Positions 26,021-34,238 of a DNA stretch of 64,000 bases are shown in pieces. The stretch is from NCBI GenBank assembly GCA_039821605.1, contig JBCBNV010000001.1, positions 186,001 through 250,000 of the forward strand, written 5' to 3'. The DNA comes from CALBPI01 sp039821605. GTDB lineage: Bacteria; Pseudomonadota; Gammaproteobacteria; Steroidobacterales; Woeseiaceae. The position numbers and the translations under genes were made by a program. How positions within the stretch are numbered: position 1 is the first letter of the stretch; every line of letters starts with the position of its first letter. Below the pieces are notes generated by a model. The model was not told the origin of the DNA. It saw only the letters and a list, made by a program, of their open reading frames with translations, and did no database searches.

Positions 26021-27601
26021 TCAGCGGCCTGTGCGTCGCGAGAGGGTGGCGATGCGGCCGCGCATCGCGGCGTCGAACTGCCCCGGCAGCAGCCGCCAGC
26101 GCCAGTTGCCGCCCGGCTTGCCCGGCGTGTTGAGGCGGGCGTCCGAACCCAGCCCGAGGAAGTCCTGCATCGGCACGATGGCCATGCAGGCGCGGCTCTC
26201 GAAGGCGATTCGGGCCAGCGACCAGTGCACCGACTCGGGATCGCCCCCGGCGAGCTTGAGCGTGGCGCGTTGCATGTGTTCGACCTGTTCGCGCGAGCGC
26301 ACGTCTTCGCCTTCGCCGTGGAACCAGCCCAGCGTCGTGTCGTTGTCGTGGGTCCCCGTGTAGCACACCGAGTCGACCTCTATGCGTGACGGGTCGAAGC
26401 CGGGCTCGGCGACGAGGAACTGAAGCACGGACATGCCGGGCATACGCTGGCGCAGTCGAAGCTGGTCGACCGCGTCCGTGATCGCGCCCAGGTCTTCTGC
26501 GACGATCGGAATGTCACCCAACGCGTCGCGCATGGCGTCGAACACGGCATCGTTCGGTCCCGGCTCCCAGGCGCCGTCGCGCGCGGTGTCGGCACCGTAA
26601 GGCACGGCCCAGTAGGCCTCGAAGCCCCGGAAATGATCGATTCGTACAATGTCGACCATCCGCATCGTGTGACGCAGTCGAGCAATCCACCAGGCGTAGC
26701 CCTGTTGCGCGTGGTGGTCCCAGTCGTACAGCGGGTTGCCCCAGAGCTGGCCGTCCTCGGAGAAGTAGTCGGGCGGCACGCCGGCCACGTGCGTCGGCAC
26801 GCCGTCGGTGTCGATTCGCAGCATGGCCTTGTAGGCCCAGGCGTCGGCGCAGTCGAGCGCGATGTAGATCGGCATGTCACCGAAGAGCAGGACACCGCGT
26901 TTTGCGGCGCAGGCGCGCAGCGCCTGCCATTGGCGGTAGAACATGAACTGGGCGAACTTGATGGCCCGGATCGCGTCGCAGTGTTCCTGGACGACGCGGG
27001 CCATAGCCGCGGGCTCGCGCCTGCGGTAGGGCGCATCCCATTCGGGCCAGGGGCGCTGGTTGTGCACCGACTTCAAGGTGCGGAACAGCGCGTAGTCATG
27101 CAGCCATTCGGCGTCGTAATCGCCGACGAAGGCCTCATACTCCGGCCGGAGCTCAGGTGCCGCGCCAGCAAAGAAGCGCGCCGCCGCCTCGTCGAGCAGG
27201 GTCGTCTTCGGGCCTATCAGTGCGCCGTAGTCGACGGTGTCCGCGGGCAAGTCCTCAAGCGGTCTGAGGTCGTCGCCTGCCAGCAAGCCGAGTTCGACGA
27301 GCTCTCGCAGCTCGATAAGCATCGGGTTGCCGGCGTAGGCCGATAACGGCTGGTAGGGTGAATCACCGTAGGCGGTGGGCCCCGTCGGCAGAAACTGCCA
27401 GACGCTGAGGCCGGCTTCGGCCATGGCATCGATAAAGGCGTGCGCATCCCGGCCGATTTCGCCGATGCCGTGCGGTCCCGGCAATGACGTGATGTGCATG
27501 CAGGTGCCCGCCCTGCGGTGGCTTGTAATGGCGTGCGGTTCCGCGGCACCCAAAGGTCCCGAAGTGGCCACGGCGTGCGCGGCGGGATGCTCAATGTGCA
27601 T
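26021..27601 (-). CDS. malQ: 4-alpha-glucanotransferase (amylomaltase, GH77)
   Basis: The protein has 526 residues from ATG 27599-27601. It disproportionates maltodextrins, lengthening short chains so that GlgP can use them and releasing glucose. Landmarks are RRAGTCMHITSLPGPHGIG, the 250s-like PPDYFSEDGQLWGNP, RIDHFRGFEAYWAVP (nucleophile Asp), PIVAEDLG (acid Glu) and GTHDNDTTLGWF (Asp). It is the first gene of the glycogen run. It is divergent from the TonB receptor gene across a shared operator region, which links glycogen metabolism with uptake. Confidence 0.93.
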   Translation of the reverse strand: MHIEHPAAHAVATSGPLGAAEPHAITSHRRAGTCMHITSLPGPHGIGEIGRDAHAFIDAMAEAGLSVWQFLPTGPTAYGDSPYQPLSAYAGNPMLIELRELVELGLLAGDDLRPLEDLPADTVDYGALIGPKTTLLDEAAARFFAGAAPELRPEYEAFVGDYDAEWLHDYALFRTLKSVHNQRPWPEWDAPYRRREPAAMARVVQEHCDAIRAIKFAQFMFYRQWQALRACAAKRGVLLFGDMPIYIALDCADAWAYKAMLRIDTDGVPTHVAGVPPDYFSEDGQLWGNPLYDWDHHAQQGYAWWIARLRHTMRMVDIVRIDHFRGFEAYWAVPYGADTARDGAWEPGPNDAVFDAMRDALGDIPIVAEDLGAITDAVDQLRLRQRMPGMSVLQFLVAEPGFDPSRIEVDSVCYTGTHDNDTTLGWFHGEGEDVRSREQVEHMQRATLKLAGGDPESVHWSLARIAFESRACMAIVPMQDFLGLGSDARLNTPGKPGGNWRWRLLPGQFDAAMRGRIATLSRRTGR

Positions 27602-27731
27602 GGTCGAACCTGCGTCCAATCTGTGTCCGGCCGTTTACCGACAAACCGGATCGTTATTGTAGCGCTGACGCAACACGTCGGTACGTCTCCCCACGAAAAC
27701 GGTACGCGCGAGGGTGCTTCCGAGCAATGCG

Positions 27732-27766
27732 CTGCATACGTATTCAGCCCATGAATACGTATGCAG
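27732..27766. promoter_or_regulatory. Long palindromic operator between malQ and the TonB receptor
   Basis: Arms of 15 bp (CTGCATACGTATTCA at 27732-27746 and its exact complement at 27752-27766) are separated by 5 bp. Each arm contains TGCATACGTATTCA, itself built round a TACGTA core, so two regulator dimers could bind side by side. Related 14-mers occur before other genes of this locus, which makes the LacI-family protein at 39024 the likely ligand. Confidence 0.7.
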
Positions 27767-27779
27767 TGCATTGATTCAA

Positions 27780-27791
27780 AACGGTATCGTT
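27780..27791. promoter_or_regulatory. Possible second operator AACG-GTAT-CGTT
   Basis: A short perfect inverted repeat AACG (27780-27783) and CGTT (27788-27791), with a further AAACGTTACC at 27836-27845. The AACG/CGTT half-sites are of the general LacI/PurR type. Weak evidence. Confidence 0.3.
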
Positions 27792-27862
27792 ACCTACCAT
27801 GATTAGCGACTGGGGTCTCTAACTGCCCGAAATCAAAACGTTACCTTGGGGGGTAATCACAC

Positions 27863-30619
27863 ATGGTCACGAGTTCGCGTAAACACAACACGCGTAGCGG
27901 GCACACCGCGCCGTCACTGCGGCGCACCGCGCTGTCGCTGGCAGTTGCCGCAGCACTGCCAGGGGCAATGTCGCTGGCGCCTGCCGCCTACGCACAGGAA
28001 GACGATGAGTCGGCACAGGGACCTGCCCTGGAAGAAATCGTCGTCACCGGCTTCCGCCGCAGTCTGCAGGACTCGCGTGCGCTCAAGATGGACAGCGAGT
28101 CCATCGTGGAAGCGGTCAGCGCTGAAGACATCGGCAAGCTGCCGGACATCAGTATTGCAGAGTCGCTGGCCCGACTGCCCGGCCTCGCCGCACAGCGCCT
28201 GAACGGCCGCGGTCAGGTCATCAGCGTTCGCGGCCTCGCGCCCGACTTCACCACGGCGCTTCTAAACGGTCGCCCGCAGGTCTCGACGGGCGACAACCGC
28301 GGCGTCGAATTCGATCAATACCCTTCCGAGCTGCTGAGTGCCGCCGTCGTCTACAAGACGCCTGACGCTGCGCTTATCGGCCAGGGTCTGGCGGGCACCG
28401 TCGATCTGCGCACGGTGCGCCCGCTCGAATACGGCCGTCGCGCCATTACGGGCAACGTGTTCTATGAGTGGAACCAGCTCGACGCGCTGAATGACGGCGC
28501 CGACGATTCGGGTAACCGCTACACGCTGTCCTACATCGACCAGTTTGCCGATGACACGATCGGTGTGGCCATCGGCTACTCCTACCTCGACTCTCCGTCG
28601 CAGGGTGAGCGTTTCAACGCCTGGGGCTACCCGGGAACGGGCGACGCCGACAACAACCAGATCATCGGTGGCGCCAAGCCCTACGTGCAGTCGAACCAGC
28701 TCGAGCGTGCAGGGACGATCGGCGTACTCGAGTACCAGCCGAGCGATACCTTCTCGGCTGCGGCTGACGTGTTCTACTCGGACTTCCAGGATGACCAGCT
28801 GCTGCGCGGCATCGAGCTGCCGCTCTGGTGGTCTTCGGCGCAGCTCGCACCGGGCTACCAGGCCTCCGACGGCTTCGTCACCGACGGCACCTTCAACGAC
28901 GTCAAAGGTGTGATGCGCAACGACATCAATACCCGCGACGCGCAACTCCTCGCCATTGGCCTCAATGCCGAATGGGTGGTCGGTGAGAACTGGACGCTGA
29001 CGGCCGACTACGCTGTTTCAAGCGTTGAGCGTGACGACGTCATCCTCGAGACCTACTCGGGTACGGGTACGGCGGGTCAGGGCGCGACGGACAGCCTGGG
29101 CTTCCAGCTTCAGGGTGACGGCACGCAGTTCTTCTCGACACTCGACTACGCAGACCCGAACCTCATCATGCTGACCAGCCCGCAAGGTTGGGGCGGCAAC
29201 GTGGTCCCGGGCGGCCAGGTCGGCTATCTGAACAGCCCTACGGTTGAGGACGACCTGGATCAGATCCATCTCGCCGCGAAGCGCTACTTTGACGGTGATA
29301 TCTCAAGCATCGAGTTCGGCCTGAACTACGCCACGCGTGATAAATCACTTGTTGCCAACGAGTTCTTCCTCGCATTGGCAGGTGGTGTCACCGAGGCGGC
29401 AATTCCCGTACCCACGGGTGTCACAGAGCTCGACTTCCTGGGTATCCAGGGCATGGTCAGCTACGACCCGCTCGCAGCGCTCAACAGCGGCGTCTACGAG
29501 CTCACGCGAAACCCCAACAACGACGTCACCGTCAAGAACTGGGGCGTTGAAGAGGATGTCACGCTCGCGTTCGTGAAGGTCGGTCTCGACACCAACTGGG
29601 GTGATGTCCCCGTCAACGGTAACTTCGGCGTTCAGGTGGTTCACACCGACCAGTCGAGCTCTGGCTTTGCGGCCGGTTTCGAGACGGTTGCAATCTCGGG
29701 GGGCAAGGAATACACGGAGATTCTCCCCAGCCTGAACCTCAACTTCGAGGTGGCTGAGAACCAGTACGTCCGTTTGGGGATTGCACGTACGCTGGCGCGT
29801 CCGCGTATGGACGACCTGCGGGCGAGCAACGAGTTCAATTTCGACGAAAGCCTCGTCGGCCCGAACGGCGAGACCATCCCGGGAATGCCGCCGTTCAGTG
29901 GCAGCGGTGGTAACCCCGAACTGAATCCCTGGATCGCCAACTCTCTCGATATCTCCTATGAGCGCTACTTCGATGACGGCCTGGGCTACCTGTCCATCGC
30001 CGGCTTCTACAAGGATCTTGAGAGCTACATCTTCCAGCAGACCATCGAGAAGGATTACTCTGGATTCCCATTCAACGGTCCGACGCCAGATACCTTTATC
30101 GGTACGGTGTCCGCACCGGCGAATGGCAGTGGTGGCAAGCTCTCGGGTGTTGAGTTGGCGCTCTCCGTGACCGGCGAGATGTTGACGCCGGCGCTCACGG
30201 GCTTTGGTGCGATTTTCTCGGCCTCGTTCAACGACAGTGACATCGTCTCGGATCCCAACGACCCTTCGACGCCGTTGCCGGGTCTGTCTGAGGAGATCTT
30301 CAACGTCACGCTGTTCTACGAGCAGGGCGGCTTCCAGGCGCGCGTCAGCAACCGCTACCGCTCCGAGTTCCTCGGTGAGGTATCGGGCTTCGGCAACGGT
30401 CGCAACCTGACGATCGTTGACGAAGAGTCGCTGCTCGATGCACAGGTCAGCTACGAGTTCCAGGAAGGCCCGGCCGCCGGCCTGCGCGTCATGCTGCAGG
30501 GCTACAACCTGACCGACCAGGAGTTCGTGACCTTCTTCAACAACAACTCGGCCGAACTGCGCGACTACCAACGCTACGGTCGTAACTTCCTCGTGGGTCT
30601 CTCCTACAGCTTCGAGTAA
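27863..30619 (+). CDS. TonB-dependent outer-membrane receptor (oligosaccharide type)
   Basis: The protein has 918 residues from ATG 27863 with GGGGGG 10-15 nt upstream. A signal peptide ends at AYAQ; a TonB box-like EEIVVTGFR follows at about residue 55, then the plug domain (SIAESLARLPGLAAQR, ISVRGLAPDFTTALLNGRP) and the beta-barrel, ending in YSFE with the terminal aromatic typical of outer-membrane proteins. Receptors with this plug are often annotated as members of the maltodextrin/carbohydrate group, as in Caulobacter and Xanthomonas. The neighbours (malQ, two amylases, sugar MFS, LacI) support maltodextrin as substrate, which is an inference. A strong terminator follows. Confidence 0.92.
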   Translation: MVTSSRKHNTRSGHTAPSLRRTALSLAVAAALPGAMSLAPAAYAQEDDESAQGPALEEIVVTGFRRSLQDSRALKMDSESIVEAVSAEDIGKLPDISIAESLARLPGLAAQRLNGRGQVISVRGLAPDFTTALLNGRPQVSTGDNRGVEFDQYPSELLSAAVVYKTPDAALIGQGLAGTVDLRTVRPLEYGRRAITGNVFYEWNQLDALNDGADDSGNRYTLSYIDQFADDTIGVAIGYSYLDSPSQGERFNAWGYPGTGDADNNQIIGGAKPYVQSNQLERAGTIGVLEYQPSDTFSAAADVFYSDFQDDQLLRGIELPLWWSSAQLAPGYQASDGFVTDGTFNDVKGVMRNDINTRDAQLLAIGLNAEWVVGENWTLTADYAVSSVERDDVILETYSGTGTAGQGATDSLGFQLQGDGTQFFSTLDYADPNLIMLTSPQGWGGNVVPGGQVGYLNSPTVEDDLDQIHLAAKRYFDGDISSIEFGLNYATRDKSLVANEFFLALAGGVTEAAIPVPTGVTELDFLGIQGMVSYDPLAALNSGVYELTRNPNNDVTVKNWGVEEDVTLAFVKVGLDTNWGDVPVNGNFGVQVVHTDQSSSGFAAGFETVAISGGKEYTEILPSLNLNFEVAENQYVRLGIARTLARPRMDDLRASNEFNFDESLVGPNGETIPGMPPFSGSGGNPELNPWIANSLDISYERYFDDGLGYLSIAGFYKDLESYIFQQTIEKDYSGFPFNGPTPDTFIGTVSAPANGSGGKLSGVELALSVTGEMLTPALTGFGAIFSASFNDSDIVSDPNDPSTPLPGLSEEIFNVTLFYEQGGFQARVSNRYRSEFLGEVSGFGNGRNLTIVDEESLLDAQVSYEFQEGPAAGLRVMLQGYNLTDQEFVTFFNNNSAELRDYQRYGRNFLVGLSYSFE

Positions 30620-30664
30620 GTCGTAGGAACCAAGACAAGAAGCAAGAGCTTTAGAGGGGACAAA

Positions 30665-30700
30665 GCCCCCGGCGCGCGAGGCGCCGGGGGCATTTTTTTT
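30665..30700 (+). terminator. Rho-independent terminator after the TonB receptor
   Basis: An 11-bp GC-rich stem (GCCCCCGGCGC at 30665-30675 with GCGCCGGGGGC at 30681-30691, loop GCGAG) is followed by TTTTTTTT at 30693-30700. Confidence 0.93.
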
Positions 30701-30707
30701 GTGTGCA

Positions 30708-30721
30708 CGAATTCGCATACA
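30708..30721. promoter_or_regulatory. Candidate LacI-family operator before halogenase 1
   Basis: CGAATTCGCATACA matches TGAATTCGATTGCA (34163) at 10 of 14 positions and keeps the GAAT-CG core. It lies directly after the terminator and 29 bp before the TTG start. Degenerate, so less sure than the other copies. Confidence 0.4.
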
Positions 30722-30750
30722 CTGCAGGTCATGGCTGTGGGGGATGGCGA

Positions 30751-32259
30751 TTGAACACCGAGCAACCGATCCGACGCGTTGTCATCGTCGGCGGCGGTAC
30801 GGCCGGCTGGATGGCGGCAGCTGTGCTCGCGAAAACGCTTGGGCCGCGACTCGATATCACGCTTGTGGAATCCGAGGCCATTGGCACGGTGGGGGTCGGT
30901 GAGGCGACCATTCCCCAGATCCGTCTGCTCACAGCTTTGCTCGGTATCGATGAGAACGCCTTCCTTGCGGCGACCAACGGCACCATCAAGCTTGGCATCG
31001 AGTTCGACAGCTGGTTGCGACCCGGCGAACGCTACCTGCATGCCTTCGGCCGACTGGGTCACGACCTTGGCATGCTGCGCTTCCACCAGTACTGGCTGCG
31101 CGCACGCGCGGCAGGCTTTGGCGGCTCGCTCTGGGACTACTCGCTGAACAATGCGGCGGCCTTACAGGGTCGCTATGCGCATCTTGACCGCGTCGAAGGC
31201 ACGCCCATCGAAGGTCTCGTGCGCGCCTACCATTTCGATGCGTCGCTGGTTGCGCGCGTGTTGGGCAGGCAGGCCATTGCCGCCGGCGTGCGTCGCATCG
31301 AAGGCCGCATCGTCGACGTCGCACTCGACAAGGAAACGGGTGCCGTCGACAGTGTGCAGCTTGAGCGTGGTGATCGCGTCGCCGGCGATCTGTTTGTCGA
31401 CTGCTCGGGGTTTCGCGGGCTCGTGATTGGCCAGGCACTGGGCTCGGGCTACGAAGACTGGACCCACTGCTTACCCTGCGACCGTGCGGTGGCGGTGCCG
31501 TCCGCATCGACATCGCCGCTGCTGCCTTACACGCGGGCGACGGCGCGCGAGGCGGGCTGGCAGTGGCGCATCCCGTTGCAGCACCGCACCGGCAACGGGC
31601 ACGTTTACTGCAGCGACTTCATCGACGATGACCGCGCCACGAGCGTGCTGCTCGATAACCTGGACGGCGAAGCGCTGGCCGAGCCGCGTGTGCTGCGCTT
31701 CACGACGGGGCGGCGTGAGCACTTCTGGCACAAGAACTGTGTTGCGCTGGGTCTCGCGGCGGGCTTCATGGAGCCGCTCGAGTCGACGAGCATTCACCTC
31801 GTGCAGTCGGGTCTGAGCCGGCTGCTGGCATTGTTTCCGAATGCCGGGCTGCGCCAGTCGGAGATCGACGAGTACAACCGCCAGGTTACGTTCGAGTATG
31901 AACGTATCCGCGATTTCCTGATCCTCCACTACCACGCCAATGCGCGACACGGCGAGCCGTTCTGGGACGCGCGTCGTGAGATGCGCATTCCCGACTCGCT
32001 CGCGCACAAAATCGCGGTGTTCCGCGACAACGGTCGACTGTTTCGCGAAGGCGATGAGCTGTTCACCGAAGTCGGCTGGTTGCAGGTGCTCATCGGGCAG
32101 GGCGTCGTGCCATCCGGCTACGACCCCATGGCCGATGGTATCGATGCCCACAAGCTGCGCGGGTTTCTCGACAACCTGCGCGGCATTGTTAGCGGCGCCG
32201 CGCAGCAGTTGCCTGCGCACGGCGAGTTCATCAGCCGAAACTGCGCTGCGCAGGCCTAA
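30751..32259 (+). CDS. Flavin-dependent tryptophan-halogenase-family protein 1
   Basis: The protein has 502 residues from TTG 30751, preceded by GGGGGA; the frame is open back to 30703 but that part reads through the operator region. It keeps every hallmark of the flavin-dependent halogenases: FAD motif GGGTAGW near the N-terminus, VGVGEATIP, a lysine at residue 80 matching the catalytic Lys79 of PrnA, WQWRIP (the WxWxIP motif) at 270-275, and FMEPLESTS with the glutamate that matches Glu346. Such enzymes need reduced FAD from a partner. Relatives beside TonB receptors in Xanthomonas and Brevundimonas halogenate indoles in vitro, but their natural substrate is unknown. It is about 55-60% similar by eye to the second copy at 34239. 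The 3' end overlaps the convergent amylase gene by 4 nt. Confidence 0.88.
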   Translation: MNTEQPIRRVVIVGGGTAGWMAAAVLAKTLGPRLDITLVESEAIGTVGVGEATIPQIRLLTALLGIDENAFLAATNGTIKLGIEFDSWLRPGERYLHAFGRLGHDLGMLRFHQYWLRARAAGFGGSLWDYSLNNAAALQGRYAHLDRVEGTPIEGLVRAYHFDASLVARVLGRQAIAAGVRRIEGRIVDVALDKETGAVDSVQLERGDRVAGDLFVDCSGFRGLVIGQALGSGYEDWTHCLPCDRAVAVPSASTSPLLPYTRATAREAGWQWRIPLQHRTGNGHVYCSDFIDDDRATSVLLDNLDGEALAEPRVLRFTTGRREHFWHKNCVALGLAAGFMEPLESTSIHLVQSGLSRLLALFPNAGLRQSEIDEYNRQVTFEYERIRDFLILHYHANARHGEPFWDARREMRIPDSLAHKIAVFRDNGRLFREGDELFTEVGWLQVLIGQGVVPSGYDPMADGIDAHKLRGFLDNLRGIVSGAAQQLPAHGEFISRNCAAQA

Positions 32260-34100
32260 CGCGCGATTTCGAGTATGCGGGCGCCGCGCGCGGGCAGTGC
32301 CAGTGTCTCGCCCAATCGCACGCGTGCGCCTGTCATGACGTCCGTCGCGCTGTCGGCGTCACCCAATACGCCACGGTAGCGCTCGAGTGGCAGGTTGCGC
32401 GCTGCGCCCTTGTTGAGGACGACCATGACCTCGGCCGCGTCGCCACGGAAGTAGACGTAGGCGCCGGCCTCGGGCGCGAAGTGGCGCAGCGCACCCCGGT
32501 GCACGGCGGGCTGTTCGCGGCGCCAGTTGAGCAGTCGTTTGAGCCAGCGCTGCGCGTCGCGCGCATCGGCGTCGAGCCCTTCGGCCGTGAAGCCGTTGCT
32601 GTCGTCGCCGGCCCAGCCGCCCGGGAAGTCGCGGCGGATGACACCGTGTGAGTCGGTTCCGGGGTTGGCGAACAGGATTTCGGAGCCGTAGTAGAGCTGC
32701 GGGATGCCGCGTGTGGTCAGCGTGAACGCGTGCGCGAGTTTCCAGAGTTCCAGGTCCTCGCCGAGCTGCGTGTAGATGCGGCTCATGTCGTGGTTGTCGG
32801 GGAAGATCATGAGCGCAAACGGATCGCCATAGAGAAAGTCGTTGGCGAGCAGCCGGTAGACTTCGCCGAGGCCGCTGTTCCAGGATTCCTCGGCAGTGAG
32901 CGCGCGGATCAGTGTCGTCTGCAGCGGAAAGTCGAACAGGCTCGGGACGTAGGACTCGTAGCTGTCATTGCGCGCCGAGCCGGCCTGCCAGTACGCGAGC
33001 AATGATGGGTTTGTCGTCCACTCTTCGCCAACGATGCCGAGCTTCGGGTACTCCATGCGCAGCCGCCGCGCGTAGTCGGTGAGAAACGCCTTGTCCGAAT
33101 AGGGCCAGGTGTCGACACGAATGCCTGACAGTCCGGCGTACTCGACCCACCAGATCGAGTTCTGGATCAGGTAATTGGCCAGCAGCGGATTGCGCTGGTT
33201 GAGGTCGGGCATGGTCTCGACAAACCAGCCGTCGGCAAACCGCTGCCGATCCGCGTCGATGGCGTAGGGGTCGAGCAGGGCTTCGCGGTGATGGTTGGTT
33301 GGGACGAACTCGCCGCCATAGTTGATCCAATCGGCGGCGGGCAGGTCGTCCATCCACCAGTGTTCGTTGCCGCTGTGGTTGAGCACGGCGTCTATGATGA
33401 GGCCCACGCCACGCTCGCGCGCGGCATCGGCCAGCGCCCGGTAGTCCGCATTGCTGCCGAAGCGTGGGTCGACGGCGTAGAAATCCGTGGCTGCGTAGCC
33501 GTGGTAGGACCAGGCGGGCTGCGCGTTTTCGACGACGGGATTGAGCCAGATCTGGGTAAACCCCATGTCGGCGATGTAGTCGATGCGCTCCGTGATGCCG
33601 GCGAGGTCGCCGCCATGGCGGGCATACGGCTTGCTTCGGTCGAGCACATCGCCGTAGCCGTCGACGGCGTCATTGCCCGGGTCGCCATTGGCAAAGCGGT
33701 CCGGCGTAATCAGGTAGACCACATCGCGCGCATCGAAGCCGCGTCTGGCTGCGCTGCCCGACTCGCGCTTCGCCAGCCGGTAGTCGTGGCGCAGCACCAC
33801 GCCCGTCGCATCGCTGAAGCTCAGCGTGATGTCGCCGGCCTCGGCATTGGCGGAAATCGCAAGGTCGAGAAACACGTAGTTGGGATTATCGGTGCGCGTG
33901 ACCTTGTCGAGCGTCACCCCGTCCGCATCGAGCCCGGGTTCGAGGGTGGCGATGGCCTTGCCATGCACGAGCAATTGCAGCGACGAGGACTGCATGCCGA
34001 CCCACCAACTCGGTGGCTCCACGCGTTCGAGCGTGGTCTCTGCCCAGGCGCAGCCGCTTGCGACGAGCAGCAGCAAGGCAATCGTTTTCTGAATACGCAT
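32256..34100 (-). CDS. Exported GH13 alpha-amylase/cyclomaltodextrinase-type hydrolase
   Basis: The protein has 614 residues with a signal peptide (MRIQKTIALLLLVASGCAWA). Cleavage after AWA is the simplest reading, although ASGC at 14-17 could act as a weak lipobox. An N-terminal beta-sandwich (about 25-125, PPSWWVGMQ, as in cyclomaltodextrinases/neopullulanases) precedes the GH13 barrel: DAVLNHSG, GIRVDTWPYSDKAFL (nucleophile), LGIVGEEWTTNPS (acid) and FPDNHDMSRIYTQ (third Asp). It should cut maltodextrins, cyclodextrins or pullulan in the periplasm. It is divergent from halogenase 2, with a candidate LacI-family site in the shared 138-nt interval. Confidence 0.9.
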   Translation of the reverse strand: MRIQKTIALLLLVASGCAWAETTLERVEPPSWWVGMQSSSLQLLVHGKAIATLEPGLDADGVTLDKVTRTDNPNYVFLDLAISANAEAGDITLSFSDATGVVLRHDYRLAKRESGSAARRGFDARDVVYLITPDRFANGDPGNDAVDGYGDVLDRSKPYARHGGDLAGITERIDYIADMGFTQIWLNPVVENAQPAWSYHGYAATDFYAVDPRFGSNADYRALADAARERGVGLIIDAVLNHSGNEHWWMDDLPAADWINYGGEFVPTNHHREALLDPYAIDADRQRFADGWFVETMPDLNQRNPLLANYLIQNSIWWVEYAGLSGIRVDTWPYSDKAFLTDYARRLRMEYPKLGIVGEEWTTNPSLLAYWQAGSARNDSYESYVPSLFDFPLQTTLIRALTAEESWNSGLGEVYRLLANDFLYGDPFALMIFPDNHDMSRIYTQLGEDLELWKLAHAFTLTTRGIPQLYYGSEILFANPGTDSHGVIRRDFPGGWAGDDSNGFTAEGLDADARDAQRWLKRLLNWRREQPAVHRGALRHFAPEAGAYVYFRGDAAEVMVVLNKGAARNLPLERYRGVLGDADSATDVMTGARVRLGETLALPARGARILEIAR

Positions 34101-34162
34101 CCCATCGGCCCCCTTCGATGTCGTTGCGGGATTATTTCAAACGCGTCGAGGACTTGTCGCTA

Positions 34163-34176
34163 TGAATTCGATTGCA
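34163..34176. promoter_or_regulatory. Candidate LacI-family operator between amylase 1 and halogenase 2
   Basis: TGAATTCGATTGCA lies about 62 bp from each of the two divergent start codons. It is identical over 15 bp (with the preceding A) to the copy at 42234-42248 and matches the malQ site arm TGAATACGTATGCA at 11 of 14 positions. Confidence 0.6.
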
Positions 34177-34238
34177 GGCGGGGCTTTGGAGGGCTGTCGC
34201 TTGCTAGAATCTGGGGTCAGAACTGCGGGGGGCAGCTC

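Noticed and set aside
27732..27766. The 15-bp-arm palindrome as a transcription terminator
   Set aside because: It is AT-rich, has no T tract, and lies upstream of two divergent genes rather than after a gene.
33288..34238. N-terminal extension of halogenase 2
   Set aside because: It is antisense to the GH13 gene; the FAD motif should be near the N-terminus, as with ATG 34239.
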